Shown here: in pieces, positions 53,021 through 62,248 of the stretch
Layout: each line of letters begins with the position of its first letter
Position numbering within the stretch: position 1 is the first letter of the stretch
Assembly: GCF_000714535.1 (NCBI RefSeq)
Contig: NZ_AUND01000001.1
Coordinates: 1 to 64,000 of the forward strand
DNA length: 64,000 bases
Reading direction: 5' to 3'
Source: Thioclava pacifica DSM 10166
Lineage (GTDB): Bacteria > Pseudomonadota > Alphaproteobacteria > Rhodobacterales > Rhodobacteraceae
Notes under the pieces: generated by a model
The model's database searches: none
Told to the model about the DNA's origin: nothing
Seen by the model: only the letters and a program-made list of their open reading frames with translations
Program-made: the position numbers and the translations under genes

Positions 53021-53851
53021 ATGGTTTCCAATTTCCACATGCCGCCCGTGGGTTTCGGTCCCGGTTCCCAGCCCGAGGATGAGGACAAGCAGCTCGAATA
53101 TATGCAGCTGCCCTCGGGGATGCGGACCTATTCCGCCCATATGCCCGATATCGACGATCCCTCTGCGGTGACCCCGGCGCTCAAGACCCTTGCCGATATC
53201 GCCTCGGCCAGCGAGGCCGCCGCGCTCGGTGGCATGGCGAGTTTCGATCTGAGCCATCTCGACAAAGCCAACCGCGCGCTCATCGCTGAAACGATGGGGC
53301 AGGGCGAGGTCTCGGTGAAGATCCGGGGCATCCCCGCGCTTTCCGTGCAGGAGTCGGTTTTCGCGGGGGTGTGGATGATCGCGGGCGTCGGCATCGACAA
53401 GATCGAGGTCGGCCCGGTGCCGTCCGCCGCGCTGAGCCGCGCCTTCGAGCCCTTTCGCCATGGGCAGGGCAAGGCCCATCCGCGCGGCGGCGATGTCGTC
53501 AATGCGCCCGCGCTGATGGCCGAGCTTGAAGACAAGTCGGCCGCTTTCATGGGCGGTGAGCCGCATGTGATCAATCTTACGCTTCTGCCTCATACCGAGG
53601 GCGATCTGCTTTGGCTCGATGCGGTGCTGGGCGAGGGCGCGGTCACGATCCTGTCGCGCGGCTACGGCAATTGCCGCATCACGGCGACGGCGCTGCCCCA
53701 TGTCTGGCGCGTGCAATTTTTCAACTCGATGGACACGCTGATCCTCGACACGTTCGAAGTGACTACGATGCCCGAAGTCGCCATCGCGGCGTCCGAGGAT
53801 CTTGCTGACTCGGCCGAGCGCATCCGCGAAGTGCTGGAGGCGATCCGATGA
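53021..53851 (+). CDS. hupH: HupH, HyaF-like hydrogenase accessory protein
   Basis: A 276-residue protein of the HupH/HyaF family. Characteristic parts are NFHMPPVGFGPGSQPEDED at the N-terminus, LGEGAVTILSRGYGNCRITATALPHVWRVQFFNSMDTLILDTFEV in the C-terminal half (described in pieces: GYGNCRI and WRVQFFNSMD) and a helical end. HupH is reported to help mature the small subunit's Fe-S clusters. It starts 4 bp after hupG and overlaps hupJ by 4 bp. Confidence 0.85.
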   Translation: MVSNFHMPPVGFGPGSQPEDEDKQLEYMQLPSGMRTYSAHMPDIDDPSAVTPALKTLADIASASEAAALGGMASFDLSHLDKANRALIAETMGQGEVSVKIRGIPALSVQESVFAGVWMIAGVGIDKIEVGPVPSAALSRAFEPFRHGQGKAHPRGGDVVNAPALMAELEDKSAAFMGGEPHVINLTLLPHTEGDLLWLDAVLGEGAVTILSRGYGNCRITATALPHVWRVQFFNSMDTLILDTFEVTTMPEVAIAASEDLADSAERIREVLEAIR

Positions 53852-54681
53852 GTTTTGCTGGGTTTGAGGGCAGCTATCTGGGGGCCAATGATCGGATCTC
53901 CGATCAGGCGATCATGGAATGCAAGATCTGCTGGACGCCTTACGATCCGGCCGAGGGCGATGATTTCCGCCAGGTTCTGCCGGGCACGCCTTTCACGGCG
54001 CTGCCCGAGGACTGGCATTGCCCCAATTGCGATGCGCCGAAAGAGCAGTTCATGGTGCAGACCGATCCCGGTGCGCCCGCGATGCTGGAAGCGCGCCGCA
54101 TCGAGGAGCAGGTGACGAAACTCACGGCTGATTTCCGCGAGGTCTGGCATTCGAAGATGCGCGACGTGCCGCTGGTCAACAAGGCGCTGTCTGTCGAGGC
54201 GGTGGGCTTTGTCAGCCACGAGGGGCGCGGGCTTGGCGTGCTGGTCAGCCCGTGGTTCATGAACCTGATCCTGCTGCCCCGCGAGGGCGAAGACTGGTCG
54301 GCGCTGGTGCCGGGTGCGAAGGAGAATATCGTTTTTCCGTCGGGGACTTACGAGTTCATCCACAATGTCCGTGAGCTGGGCGGCGGCTACAAGGCCTGTT
54401 CGCTTTTCTCGCCGATGGGCGATTTCCAGACGCAAGCTCAGGCGACCGATGTCGCCCGTGCGATCATGGTCGAGCTGTTCAAGGACGAGAACCGCGCCGA
54501 AACCGACCGCAAGTCGGAAATTCGTGCCAGCCGCGAGGCCGAGATTGCGGCGGTCGAAGAGGCCGAAGCCGCTCAGGCGGCCGAGGATGCGCGCGTCGAG
54601 GAGATGGCCCAGCCGACGCGGCGCAAGTTGATTTCGGCCGGTTTGGCCGAGGACAAGGACAGCGCGGAGGATGAGGCGTGA
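53848..54681 (+). CDS. hupJ: HupJ, rubredoxin domain fused to HybE-like chaperone
   Basis: A 277-residue fusion. Residues about 20-70 are a rubredoxin with two Cys pairs, CKICWTPYDP and WHCPNCDAPK. Residues about 85-210 match the HybE/HupJ assembly chaperone (VPLVNKALSVEAVGF, VLVSPWFMNLILLP, FPSGTYEFIHN). The last roughly 65 residues are a charged Glu/Ala-rich helix. In rhizobia these are separate hupI and hupJ genes; Rhodobacter capsulatus has the fusion, as here. Rubredoxin is needed for HupS/HupL assembly under oxygen. Overlaps both neighbours. Confidence 0.9.
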   Translation: MSFAGFEGSYLGANDRISDQAIMECKICWTPYDPAEGDDFRQVLPGTPFTALPEDWHCPNCDAPKEQFMVQTDPGAPAMLEARRIEEQVTKLTADFREVWHSKMRDVPLVNKALSVEAVGFVSHEGRGLGVLVSPWFMNLILLPREGEDWSALVPGAKENIVFPSGTYEFIHNVRELGGGYKACSLFSPMGDFQTQAQATDVARAIMVELFKDENRAETDRKSEIRASREAEIAAVEEAEAAQAAEDARVEEMAQPTRRKLISAGLAEDKDSAEDEA

Positions 54682-55562
54682 ATGGAGCGCTCGGCATAAC
54701 CATTGCGCGCGACGGAGACGCGTTGCGGGTGGCGATCGCGCCGCCCGTGCCGAGCCCCGTCGAGGCGATGATGCTGGGCAAATCCCCTCAGGAAGTGGCC
54801 TCGCTGATGCCGCGTTTGTTCAATCTCTGCGGCGTCGCGCAGGGGCTGGCAGCGCGGCTCGCGCTGGGGCTCGATGCCGGGGGCAGCGATCCAAGGCGCG
54901 AGATCCTGCGCGATCATCTTGCGAAATTCTGCCTGCGTTGGCCGCAATTGCTCGGGCTTTCGCCGCAGGCATTGCCGGCCAATTGGTCGCAAGGTGGCGA
55001 GACGCTGCGGCTTTGGCTGTGGGGCGGAGAGCCGCCAGAGGATATCTGGCGCTGGCTTGCCTCTGGCGAGGGCGTGAGCGGGGTTCTTCAGGTCATTGCC
55101 GACCGTTTCGCGCCGGGCGAAGCAGTGGCAGAGTTGCCGCCCCTGACCAATCCGATCTCCCTGATCGCACAGGAGAACTCTCCGGCGGGCCGGGTCTCGA
55201 ACGATCCGCGGATGCGTATGATCGAGGACCGTTACGGCCGTGGGCCGCTCTGGCGCGCGCTGGGGCGCGCTATTGATCTCGACCGGCTGTGCCAGGACGC
55301 TCCGATCTCCAAGCTCTATTCGAAAGGGCTCGCGGTGGTTGCGGCCGCGCGCGGCAGCTATGCGCTTCAGGCGCAGGCGAGCGACGGGCGTGTGACGATG
55401 CTCAGCCGCGTCACCCCGACCGATCATCTCCTTGCGGCGGGCGGTGTGCTCGAGCGCAGCTTCGCGACGCTCCCCGCATGCAAGGCCGATCTGGCGCCAT
55501 TGCTGGTGGACATACTCGATCCCTGCGTGCCAGTCCTGATGAAGGAGGCCGCCAATGCATGA
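54678..55562 (+). CDS. hupK: HupK, hydrogenase expression/assembly protein
   Basis: A 294-residue protein resembling a large subunit that has lost its nickel ligands. FNLCGVAQG (about 48-56) echoes the ICGVC motif and [16 protein letters not shown] near the end echoes DPCxxC, but each keeps only one Cys. HupK is considered a scaffold for assembling the Fe(CN)2CO unit or for handing it to HupL. GTG 54678 overlaps the hupJ stop (GTGA), with GGAGGATGAGG just upstream. The end overlaps hypA by 8 bp. Confidence 0.88.
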   Translation: MNGALGITIARDGDALRVAIAPPVPSPVEAMMLGKSPQEVASLMPRLFNLCGVAQGLAARLALGLDAGGSDPRREILRDHLAKFCLRWPQLLGLSPQALPANWSQGGETLRLWLWGGEPPEDIWRWLASGEGVSGVLQVIADRFAPGEAVAELPPLTNPISLIAQENSPAGRVSNDPRMRMIEDRYGRGPLWRALGRAIDLDRLCQDAPISKLYSKGLAVVAAARGSYALQAQASDGRVTMLSRVTPTDHLLAAGGVLERSFATLPACKADLAPLLVDILDPCVPVLMKEAANA

Positions 55563-55896
55563 GATGTCGATCGCAGAAGGGATTCGGGGCGTGATCGAAG
55601 ATTCGGCACGCGCCAACAGCTTCGACCGCGTCACCCGCGTGCGGCTCGAGATCGGACGCTTTGCCGGCGTCGAGACCGATGCCCTCGAATTCGCCTTCGA
55701 CGTGGTGATGCGCGGCTCGGTCGCGGAAGGTGCGGAATTGCAGATTATCGACCTTCCCGGCAAGGCGCTTTGTTACGACTGCGCTGAAATTGTGGAAATC
55801 GAACATCGGCTTGATCCTTGCCCGAAATGCGGCGGGGGCAAGCTGCTCGCCCAGGGCGGCGAGGAAATGCGGATCAAGGATATGGAGGTGCTCTGA
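55555..55896 (+). CDS. hypA: Hydrogenase nickel incorporation protein HypA
   Basis: A 113-residue HypA. The N-terminus MHEMSIAEG provides the nickel-binding His2, and the zinc finger has two Cys pairs, LCYDC and DPCPKC, separated by an EIEHRLDP segment. It delivers nickel to HupL together with HypB. The ATG lies inside the end of hupK, and the stop overlaps the hypB start by one base. Confidence 0.95.
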   Translation: MHEMSIAEGIRGVIEDSARANSFDRVTRVRLEIGRFAGVETDALEFAFDVVMRGSVAEGAELQIIDLPGKALCYDCAEIVEIEHRLDPCPKCGGGKLLAQGGEEMRIKDMEVL

Positions 55897-56825
55897 TGTG
55901 CACGGTTTGCGGTTGCGGAGGACATAGCGTGGAAGATCAATTCCGCGCGCATCTCGAGAAGACCGGGAAAGCGCCGGGCAACGGGTCGGGCGCACCTTTC
56001 GCGGTGCTCGCGCAGGCAGGCGGGGGCGGCGCCCATGCGCATTCCCACGATCACGCGCATAATCATGCACACGACCACGGGCATGCCCATCATCACCATC
56101 ACGATCACGGTGATTTCCATCTTGGCCAAGGCCCCGCAGGTACCGAGGTGCCCGGGATGAGCCAGGAGCGGCTGATCGAGATCGAGACGGATATCTTGTC
56201 TAAAAACAACAATTTCGCCGGCCGAAACCGCGCGGAACTAGCCCAAAAGAGCATTTTTGCAACCAACCTCGTGTCCTCCCCCGGCTCGGGAAAGACCACG
56301 CTTTTGTGCCGCACGATCGAGATGCTCGGCGATGTGCCGCTCGCGGTGATCGAGGGTGACCAGCAGACCACCAATGATGCCGACCGCATTCGCGCCACCG
56401 GGGCGCAGGCGATCCAGGTCAATACCGGCAAGGGCTGCCATCTCGACGGGCGCATGGTCGAGACCGCGCTCGAGCGGCTCAAGATGCCCGAAGGCGCGCT
56501 TCTTTTCATCGAGAATGTCGGCAATCTCGTCTGCCCGGCGGCCTTCGATCTGGGCGAAGATGCCAAGGTCGCGATCCTCTCGGTCACGGAGGGCGAGGAC
56601 AAGCCGCTGAAATACCCCGATATGTTCGCCGCCGCCGGGCTTGCGATCCTCAACAAGGTCGATCTCGCGCCCCATTGCGATGTCGATCTCGATCTTTACG
56701 AGGCCAACATCAAGCGCGTGAACCCCGCGATCGAGGTCCTGCGCGTCTCGGCGCGCACGGGCGAAGGTATGCAGGCCTGGCTCGACTGGCTGCGCGCGGG
56801 GCTTGCCCGCAAAGGTGCGAAATGA
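55896..56825 (+). CDS. hypB: Hydrogenase nickel insertion GTPase HypB, His-rich
   Basis: A 309-residue HypB. It begins MCTVCGCGG (high-affinity metal motif). A His-rich stretch at residues 47-75 contains 16 His, able to store nickel. The GTPase domain has the P-loop [14 protein letters not shown], metal-site residues near GKGCHLDG, switch [10 protein letters not shown] and base motif NKVD. It supplies nickel for HupL (and HupV) maturation. Overlaps hypA by one base and hupR by 4 bp. Confidence 0.95.
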   Translation: MCTVCGCGGHSVEDQFRAHLEKTGKAPGNGSGAPFAVLAQAGGGGAHAHSHDHAHNHAHDHGHAHHHHHDHGDFHLGQGPAGTEVPGMSQERLIEIETDILSKNNNFAGRNRAELAQKSIFATNLVSSPGSGKTTLLCRTIEMLGDVPLAVIEGDQQTTNDADRIRATGAQAIQVNTGKGCHLDGRMVETALERLKMPEGALLFIENVGNLVCPAAFDLGEDAKVAILSVTEGEDKPLKYPDMFAAAGLAILNKVDLAPHCDVDLDLYEANIKRVNPAIEVLRVSARTGEGMQAWLDWLRAGLARKGAK

Positions 56826-58297
56826 CCAGCTCGACCCCCGCCATCCTCCTCGTCGATGACGAACCCCATTCGCTCCAGTCGATGCGCATGGCGCTCGAGG
56901 ACGAATTCGAGATCCTCACCGCCTCGGGCGCGGAAGAGGCGATGGGTGTCCTTGAGGAGGAATGGGTTCAGGTCATCTTCTGCGATCAGCGGATGCCCGG
57001 ACGCTCGGGGGTCGAGTTCCTGACCGAGGTGCGCGAGCGCTGGCCCGAGACGGTGCGCATCGTGATCACCGGCTATACGGACAGCGCCTCGATGGTGGCC
57101 GCGATCAACGAGGCGGGCATACATCAGTTCATCGCCAAACCCTGGCATCCCGAGCAGCTTCTCGCGGCGGCGCGGCAGGCGGCGAAGATGTTCCAGCTTG
57201 CGCGCGAGAATGAGCGGCTGACGCTGGAGATGCGCTTTCTGAACTCGACCACCGAGACGCGGGTCGAGAAGCGGCGTCGGGCGTTGCGTGACGGGATGGG
57301 CTTCGAGACGATCCTGCGTGCGCCCAATTCTTCGATGAACGCGGCGGTGGCACTGGCGCGGCAATTCGCGAGCTTCGATGTGCCGGTGCTGATGACGGGC
57401 GAGCCGGGAACCGGAAAGGCGCAGATGGCGCGTGCGATGCATTACGGCTCGCTGCGCTCCGAGAAACCTTTCTACGAGGTCAATATCTCGGGGATGCCCG
57501 AGGATCTCGCGATGGTCGAGCTGTTCGGGGCCAAGCGCGGTGTGTTGCCGGGCGGGGTGGCCCGGATCGGGCTGGCGCAGAAGGCTGATCGCGGCACGCT
57601 CTATCTGGCGGGCATCGAGAAGGCGAGTCCGGCGCTGCAACTCGCGCTGCATCGGATGCTGCGCGAGGGCACGATCAGCCCGATGGGCGGGCAGGAAACC
57701 GTCGCGACCAGCCTGCGCCTGATCGCGGGGGCTTCAGTGGATCTGCGCCCGCTTGTGGCCGATGGCAGCTTTCGCGCCGATCTCTATTACGCGCTCTCGC
57801 TGGGCGAGATCGCGGTGCCGCCGCTCCGGGCGCGGCGTGGCGACGTGGCGCTGCTCGCGCAGTCGATCCTGTCGGAGATGTCGAGCGCGCATGGCAAACC
57901 GGTGATGGGCTTCGATGCGGCGGCACTGGACTTTCTCGAGAATTACGACTGGCCGGGCAATCTGCGAGAGCTGACCAACGAGGTCACGCGCATGTTGATC
58001 TTCGCGCAGGAAAGCTCGCTGGGCGCCGAGTTGATCTCGCGCCATATCCTGCAAGCGGCTCCGTCTGAGGAAGGCGCTGACCGCGCCGCCGAGGACGTGA
58101 TGACCGCGGAAGGGACGCTCAAGGACCGCATCGAGCTGATCGAGATGCGCATCCTGCGCGAGACGCTCACCCGTAACCGCTGGAACAAAAGCCGTGCGGC
58201 CGCCGAGCTGGGACTTTCCCGCGTTGGGCTGCGTGCGAAACTGGAACGCTATGGCATTGCCGACCCGTCGGCCGCCACCGAAGAGGAGGATAGCTGA
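56822..58297 (+). CDS. hupR: Response regulator HupR, NtrC family
   Basis: A 491-residue regulator. The receiver domain (1 to about 125) has the acidic pocket LLVDDEPHS and phosphoacceptor Asp55 in IFCDQRMPG, with Lys in [10 protein letters not shown]. The central AAA+ domain has GEPGTGKAQ, but the loop that contacts sigma-54 (GAFTGA) reads GVLPGG. The C-terminal Fis-type HTH is [20 protein letters not shown]. This fits what is known of Rhodobacter capsulatus HupR, which activates the hup promoter with the housekeeping sigma factor and does so unphosphorylated. Its kinase HupT is 15 kb upstream. Embedded between hypB and hypC with overlapping ends. Confidence 0.94.
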   Translation: MTSSTPAILLVDDEPHSLQSMRMALEDEFEILTASGAEEAMGVLEEEWVQVIFCDQRMPGRSGVEFLTEVRERWPETVRIVITGYTDSASMVAAINEAGIHQFIAKPWHPEQLLAAARQAAKMFQLARENERLTLEMRFLNSTTETRVEKRRRALRDGMGFETILRAPNSSMNAAVALARQFASFDVPVLMTGEPGTGKAQMARAMHYGSLRSEKPFYEVNISGMPEDLAMVELFGAKRGVLPGGVARIGLAQKADRGTLYLAGIEKASPALQLALHRMLREGTISPMGGQETVATSLRLIAGASVDLRPLVADGSFRADLYYALSLGEIAVPPLRARRGDVALLAQSILSEMSSAHGKPVMGFDAAALDFLENYDWPGNLRELTNEVTRMLIFAQESSLGAELISRHILQAAPSEEGADRAAEDVMTAEGTLKDRIELIEMRILRETLTRNRWNKSRAAAELGLSRVGLRAKLERYGIADPSAATEEEDS

Positions 58298-58587
58298 TGT
58301 GTCTGGGAATTCCGGGGCAGATCGTCGCGATCACCGATGAGAGCCGCCAGATGGCGATGGCCGAGGTTTCGGGCGTGCGCCGCGAGGTCAGTGTCGCCTG
58401 TGTCGCCGACGAAGGCCCGCTCTCGGGCCTGATCGGGCAATGGGCACTGATCCATGTGGGCTTCGCGATGAGCCTGATCGACGAGGATGAGGCTGCCAAG
58501 ACACTGGAAGCCTTGCACGATCTTGGCGAGGCGCAGGAAGCGCTTGAACAGATGGCGGCAGGTGACGCCGCGCTGGCAGGGGAGTGA
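58297..58587 (+). CDS. hypC: Hydrogenase maturation chaperone HypC
   Basis: A 96-residue HypC starting [12 protein letters not shown], with the essential Cys2. It carries the iron with HypD while CN and CO ligands are added and then presents it to the large-subunit precursor. It overlaps the hupR stop by one base. It is the second HypC-family gene in the cluster; the other is the longer HupF at 52.3 kb. Confidence 0.94.
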   Translation: MCLGIPGQIVAITDESRQMAMAEVSGVRREVSVACVADEGPLSGLIGQWALIHVGFAMSLIDEDEAAKTLEALHDLGEAQEALEQMAAGDAALAGE

Positions 58588-58592
58588 GAGAG

Positions 58593-59735
58593 ATGAAATT
58601 CGCATCCGAATTCCGCGATCCGAAAGCCGCCAAGGCGCTGCTGGCCGAGATCGCACGCGTGGCCGACAAGATTGGTGCGACCAAGGAAAAGCCCATCCAC
58701 ATCATGGAGATCTGCGGCGGGCATACCCATTCGATCTTCCGCTACGGGCTCGACAAGCTGATCCATGAAGGTGTCGAGTTCATCCACGGGCCCGGCTGCC
58801 CGGTCTGTGTGCTGCCGCGCGCCCGCGTCGACGAATGCATCGAGATCGCAGAGCGTGAGGGCGTGATCTTCACCACCTTCGGTGATGCGATGCGTGTGCC
58901 GGGGTCGAAAAAGTCGCTCATTCAGGCGAAGGCCGAAGGCGCGGATATTCGCATGGTTTATTCGCCGCTCGACGCGCTGGAGCTGGCGCGGCGCAACCCC
59001 GAGCGCGAAGTGGTGTTCTTCGGGCTGGGCTTCGAGACCACCACGCCCTCGACCGCGCTCGCAATCCAGCAGGCTTCGCGTGAGGGGCTCCAGAACTTCT
59101 CGGTATTCTGCAACCACATCACGGTGCCGGAACCGATCAAGGCGCTGCTCGACGACCCGCATATGTGCCTCGACGGGTTCATCGGGCCCGGCCATGTCTC
59201 GATGGTGATCGGGATCCATCCCTATGATTTCATCGCCGAGGACTATCACAAGCCGATCGCCGTGGCCGGGTTTGAGCCGCTCGATCTGCTGCAATCGGTG
59301 CTGATGGTGCTCAATCAGGTTGCCGAGGGGCGCGCCGAGGTCGAGAACCAATATGCGCGCGTGGTGCCGGAACATGGCAACCCCGTCAGCCTCGCCGCGA
59401 TCGCGGATGTCTATGAGCGCCGGCCGAGCTTCGAATGGCGGGGCCTCGGCGAGATCGACGCTTCCGGATTGCGGATCCGCCCCGCCTATGCCGCTTTCGA
59501 TGCCGAGGAGAAATTCGGTGTGGGCTATGCCGGTGTGCGCACCGAGCTGAAAGATCCCGAGGGCTGCGCCTGTGGCGCGGTGATGACGGGCCGAATGAAG
59601 CCGGTCGATTGCCCGCAATTCGGCCGGGGCTGCACGCCGGAAATGCCGCTCGGGGCGCTAATGGTGAGCTCGGAGGGGGCTTGCGCGGCCTATTGGCAAT
59701 ATGGGGGCGCCCGTGCGCGCGAGGCGGCGGAGTAG
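58593..59735 (+). CDS. hypD: Hydrogenase formation protein HypD
   Basis: A 380-residue HypD, the Fe-S scaffold on which the Fe(CN)2CO unit is built. Conserved motifs are IHIMEICGGHTHSIFRYG, FIHGPGCPVCVLP, GFETTTPST, FIGPGHVSMVIG, and the C-terminal cluster-binding part CACGAVMTGRMKPVDCPQFGRGC, of which the Cys-rich ends are seen. ATG 58593 was chosen, with GAGAG before it; GTG 58584 is also in frame and would overlap hypC. A GC-rich intergenic element begins at the last base of the stop codon. Confidence 0.95.
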   Translation: MKFASEFRDPKAAKALLAEIARVADKIGATKEKPIHIMEICGGHTHSIFRYGLDKLIHEGVEFIHGPGCPVCVLPRARVDECIEIAEREGVIFTTFGDAMRVPGSKKSLIQAKAEGADIRMVYSPLDALELARRNPEREVVFFGLGFETTTPSTALAIQQASREGLQNFSVFCNHITVPEPIKALLDDPHMCLDGFIGPGHVSMVIGIHPYDFIAEDYHKPIAVAGFEPLDLLQSVLMVLNQVAEGRAEVENQYARVVPEHGNPVSLAAIADVYERRPSFEWRGLGEIDASGLRIRPAYAAFDAEEKFGVGYAGVRTELKDPEGCACGAVMTGRMKPVDCPQFGRGCTPEMPLGALMVSSEGACAAYWQYGGARAREAAE

Positions 59736-59777
59736 GGGGCTCTGCCCCCGCGGCTGCGCCGCTCCCCCGGGATATTT
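59735..59777. repeat. GC-rich intergenic element, copy B, before hypE
   Basis: Reads GGGGGCTCTGCCCCC, then GCGGCTGCGCCGC, then TCCCCCGGGATATTT, closely matching copy A at 44928-44973 and able to form nested or adjacent hairpins. It fills most of the hypD-hypE gap and ends 21 bp before the hypE ATG. Confidence 0.78.
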
Positions 59778-59798
59778 CAAGCAGTTGGAAGGTGAGAC

Positions 59799-60818
59799 AT
59801 GGCACTGCGCGACGAGCGGGTGACGCTGGCCCATGGCGGCGGCGGCAAGGCGATGCGGGATCTGATCGAGGAGGTTTTTACCTCGGTCTTTGCACCGCCC
59901 GGTATGGAGGATCAGGCGCGGCTTCAGGCGGAGGCGCTGGCCGAGCCCGGAGCGCGTCTGGCCTTCACTACCGATAGCTATGTCGTCACGCCGATCGAGT
60001 TTCCCGGCGGCGATATCGGCAAGATTGCCGTTTGCGGCACCGTGAACGATCTGGCCGTCGGGGGGGCTGCGCCGCTCTGGCTCTCGGCCGCCTTCATTAT
60101 CGAGGAGGGAACCGAGATCGCGCTTCTGCGCCGGATCGTGGCGACAATGGCGCGTGAGGCGGAGGCTGCGGGTGTGAGGATCGTCACCGGCGATACCAAG
60201 GTCGTGGGGCGGGGCGCCTGTGACGGGGTGTTCGTGACCACCGCCGGGGTGGGGGTGATCCCACCCGGCATCGAGATGGCGGCGGGTCTGGTCGCCCCCG
60301 GCGATGTGGCGATCGTGAACGGGGTGCTCGGCGATCATGGGGCCACGATCCTCGCCGCGCGGGGCGATCTGGCGCTCTCGAGCGCGATCGAGAGCGATTG
60401 CGCGGCGCTCGGACATCTGATGGTGGATGTGCTGGTCGCCGCACCGGGGGCCAAAGCCGCGCGCGATCTGACGCGAGGCGGGCTGGCCTCTGCACTCAAC
60501 GAAATCGCGGAGGCCGCGGGCTGCGGGATCGAGATTGCCGAAGACGCGCTGCCGTTACGTGCCGAGGTGGTTGGCATGTGCGAGATCCTCGGGCTCGATC
60601 CGCTCTATCTGGCCAATGAGGGGCGGCTCGTGGTTTTCGTGCCTGAAGATCAGGCCGAGGCGGCGCTATCCGCGATGCGGGCGCGGCCGGAAGGCGAAGG
60701 TGCGGTGATCGTGGGGCGCGCGGTCGAGGGGCACAAACAGGTCCGGATGACGACCGCCTTCGGCGGGCAGCGCATTGTCGATATGCTGGTGGGCGAGCAA
60801 TTGCCGAGGATCTGCTGA
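59799..60818 (+). CDS. hypE: Hydrogenase expression/formation protein HypE
   Basis: A 339-residue ATP-dependent dehydratase of the PurM/HypE fold. N-terminal LAHGGGGKAMRDLI, FTTDSYVVTPIEFPGGDIG, GTVNDLAVGGA and TGDTKVVGRG are typical. The protein ends PRIC, whose terminal Cys339 receives the carbamoyl group from HypF and is dehydrated to a thiocyanate, the CN donor. Ribosome site GGAAGGTGAG precedes the ATG. It is the last hyp gene and is convergent with a small minus-strand gene 5 bp away. Confidence 0.96.
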   Translation: MALRDERVTLAHGGGGKAMRDLIEEVFTSVFAPPGMEDQARLQAEALAEPGARLAFTTDSYVVTPIEFPGGDIGKIAVCGTVNDLAVGGAAPLWLSAAFIIEEGTEIALLRRIVATMAREAEAAGVRIVTGDTKVVGRGACDGVFVTTAGVGVIPPGIEMAAGLVAPGDVAIVNGVLGDHGATILAARGDLALSSAIESDCAALGHLMVDVLVAAPGAKAARDLTRGGLASALNEIAEAAGCGIEIAEDALPLRAEVVGMCEILGLDPLYLANEGRLVVFVPEDQAEAALSAMRARPEGEGAVIVGRAVEGHKQVRMTTAFGGQRIVDMLVGEQLPRIC

Positions 60819-60823
60819 TCGGC

Positions 60824-60994
60824 TCAGTCGCCGTCCCCACCATCCCCGTCACTGTCGAAAAAGCCCGAGCCGCCGCCATCGTCGCCCCCTTTGCCGCGAA
60901 AGGATCGGCCGATCACATAGGCCATGAGCCCGGCGAGGCTCAGCCAGACCCAGGGGTCGGTATTGCGGATGCCGTCGATATAGCGTTCTAGCAT
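60824..60994 (-). CDS. Small membrane protein with Gly/Asp-rich tail
   Basis: A 56-residue frame: MLERYIDGIRNTDPW, one membrane helix (VWLSLAGLMAYVIGRSF), then a low-complexity GGDDGGGSGFFDSDGDGG tail. A CCGGAGACGCC ribosome site 6 bp before the ATG supports it as real. No family recognised. It lies between convergent hypE and, upstream on its own strand, the hemE terminator. Confidence 0.55.
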   Translation of the reverse strand: MLERYIDGIRNTDPWVWLSLAGLMAYVIGRSFRGKGGDDGGGSGFFDSDGDGGDGD

Positions 60995-61064
60995 GGCGTC
61001 TCCGGGGAAGTCCTGCGTTACGAAATCATGCGGGTCCGACCCGGCATCGCGCAAGAGAAAGAAA

Positions 61065-61096
61065 AAAGCCGCCCCCGAGATGTCGGAGGCGGCTTT
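61065..61096 (-). terminator. Rho-independent terminator after hemE
   Basis: Stem AAAGCCGCC / GGCGGCTTT (9 bp) with a 14-base loop; on the minus strand it runs into TTTTTTC. It ends the hemE transcript. Confidence 0.88.
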
Positions 61097-61120
61097 GACG
61101 TGCCGGATGTCGGGCCCGGT

Positions 61121-62152
61121 TCAGCCGTTGCGGATCGTTTCGATCATCAGCGCCACATTTTCGGGATCGGCATCGGGGGTGATGCCGTGGCCGAGATTGA
61201 AGATGTGGGGGCCGTTCTTGAACGCCTCGACGACATGGCGGGTCGCGTCGATGAGGGCCTGACCGCCGGTGACCATATGGCCCGGCGCGAGGTTGCCTTG
61301 CACGCAGCCCGAGACCTGCACATTGGCCGCGCCCCATTCCGGCGTCACCGAATTGTCGAGGGCCACGCAATCGGCGCCGGTCTTCTGGTGGAAGCCGATA
61401 TAGCCCTCGCCCGCCTCGCGCGGGAAGGCGATGACCGGCAGGCCGGGGAAGCGCGCCTTCATCTCGGAGATGATCTTGCGCGCAGGTTCGACGGCGAAAT
61501 CCTCGAAATCCTGGCCCTTGAGCGATCCCGCCCAGCTGTCGAAGATCTTTACCACCTCGGCCCCGGCCTCGACCTGTTTGGAGAGATATTCCACGGTCGA
61601 GACGGTCAGCAGGTCGATGATCTTCGAGAAGGTCTCGCGATCCTCGGCCTTGAGCGCATGCGCCGGGCCCTGATCTTTGGTGCCGCGGCCCGCGATCATG
61701 TAGGTGGCGACGGTCCAGGGCGCGCCTGCGAAGCCGATCAGCGTCGTCTCTTTGGGCAGTTCGCGCGACAGGATCGAGACGGTTTCATAGACCGGGTTCA
61801 GGGTCTCGTGGATGTCATCCTTGCCCTTGAGCTTGGCGAATTCCTCGGGCGTGGTGATGGTGGACAGGCGCGGGCCTTCGCCCGTGACGAACCACAGATC
61901 GGCGCCAAGCGCCTGCGGCAGCAGCAGGATATCGGCAAACAGGATCGCCGCGTCGAAGCCGTAGCGGCGGATCGGCTGCAAGGTCACCTCGGCGGCGAGA
62001 TCGGGCGTATAGCAAAGCGACAGGAAATCGCCCGCCTGCGCGCGGGTGGCGCGATATTCGGGCAGGTAGCGGCCCGCCTGGCGCATCATCCAGACCGGGG
62101 GCGTGGGCAGAACCTCGCCTTTCAGGGCTCGCAGGATCGTCTTGTCAGTCAT
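61121..62152 (-). CDS. hemE: Uroporphyrinogen decarboxylase
   Basis: A 343-residue HemE, which decarboxylates four acetate chains of uroporphyrinogen III to give coproporphyrinogen III. The substrate-binding signature [20 protein letters not shown] is near the N-terminus; [26 protein letters not shown] and the C-terminal [16 protein letters not shown] are also typical. The gene is divergent from hemC across about 96 bp. Confidence 0.97.
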   Translation of the reverse strand: MTDKTILRALKGEVLPTPPVWMMRQAGRYLPEYRATRAQAGDFLSLCYTPDLAAEVTLQPIRRYGFDAAILFADILLLPQALGADLWFVTGEGPRLSTITTPEEFAKLKGKDDIHETLNPVYETVSILSRELPKETTLIGFAGAPWTVATYMIAGRGTKDQGPAHALKAEDRETFSKIIDLLTVSTVEYLSKQVEAGAEVVKIFDSWAGSLKGQDFEDFAVEPARKIISEMKARFPGLPVIAFPREAGEGYIGFHQKTGADCVALDNSVTPEWGAANVQVSGCVQGNLAPGHMVTGGQALIDATRHVVEAFKNGPHIFNLGHGITPDADPENVALMIETIRNG

Positions 62153-62248
62153 TCGCGCCTCCTCTTTGCCCCCTTCATCGCCACCTGAGGCGTCATGTCA
62201 AGCGCGAGCCCCATTGCGCGGGCCATCTGTCGCGGATATTCCGGTGCC

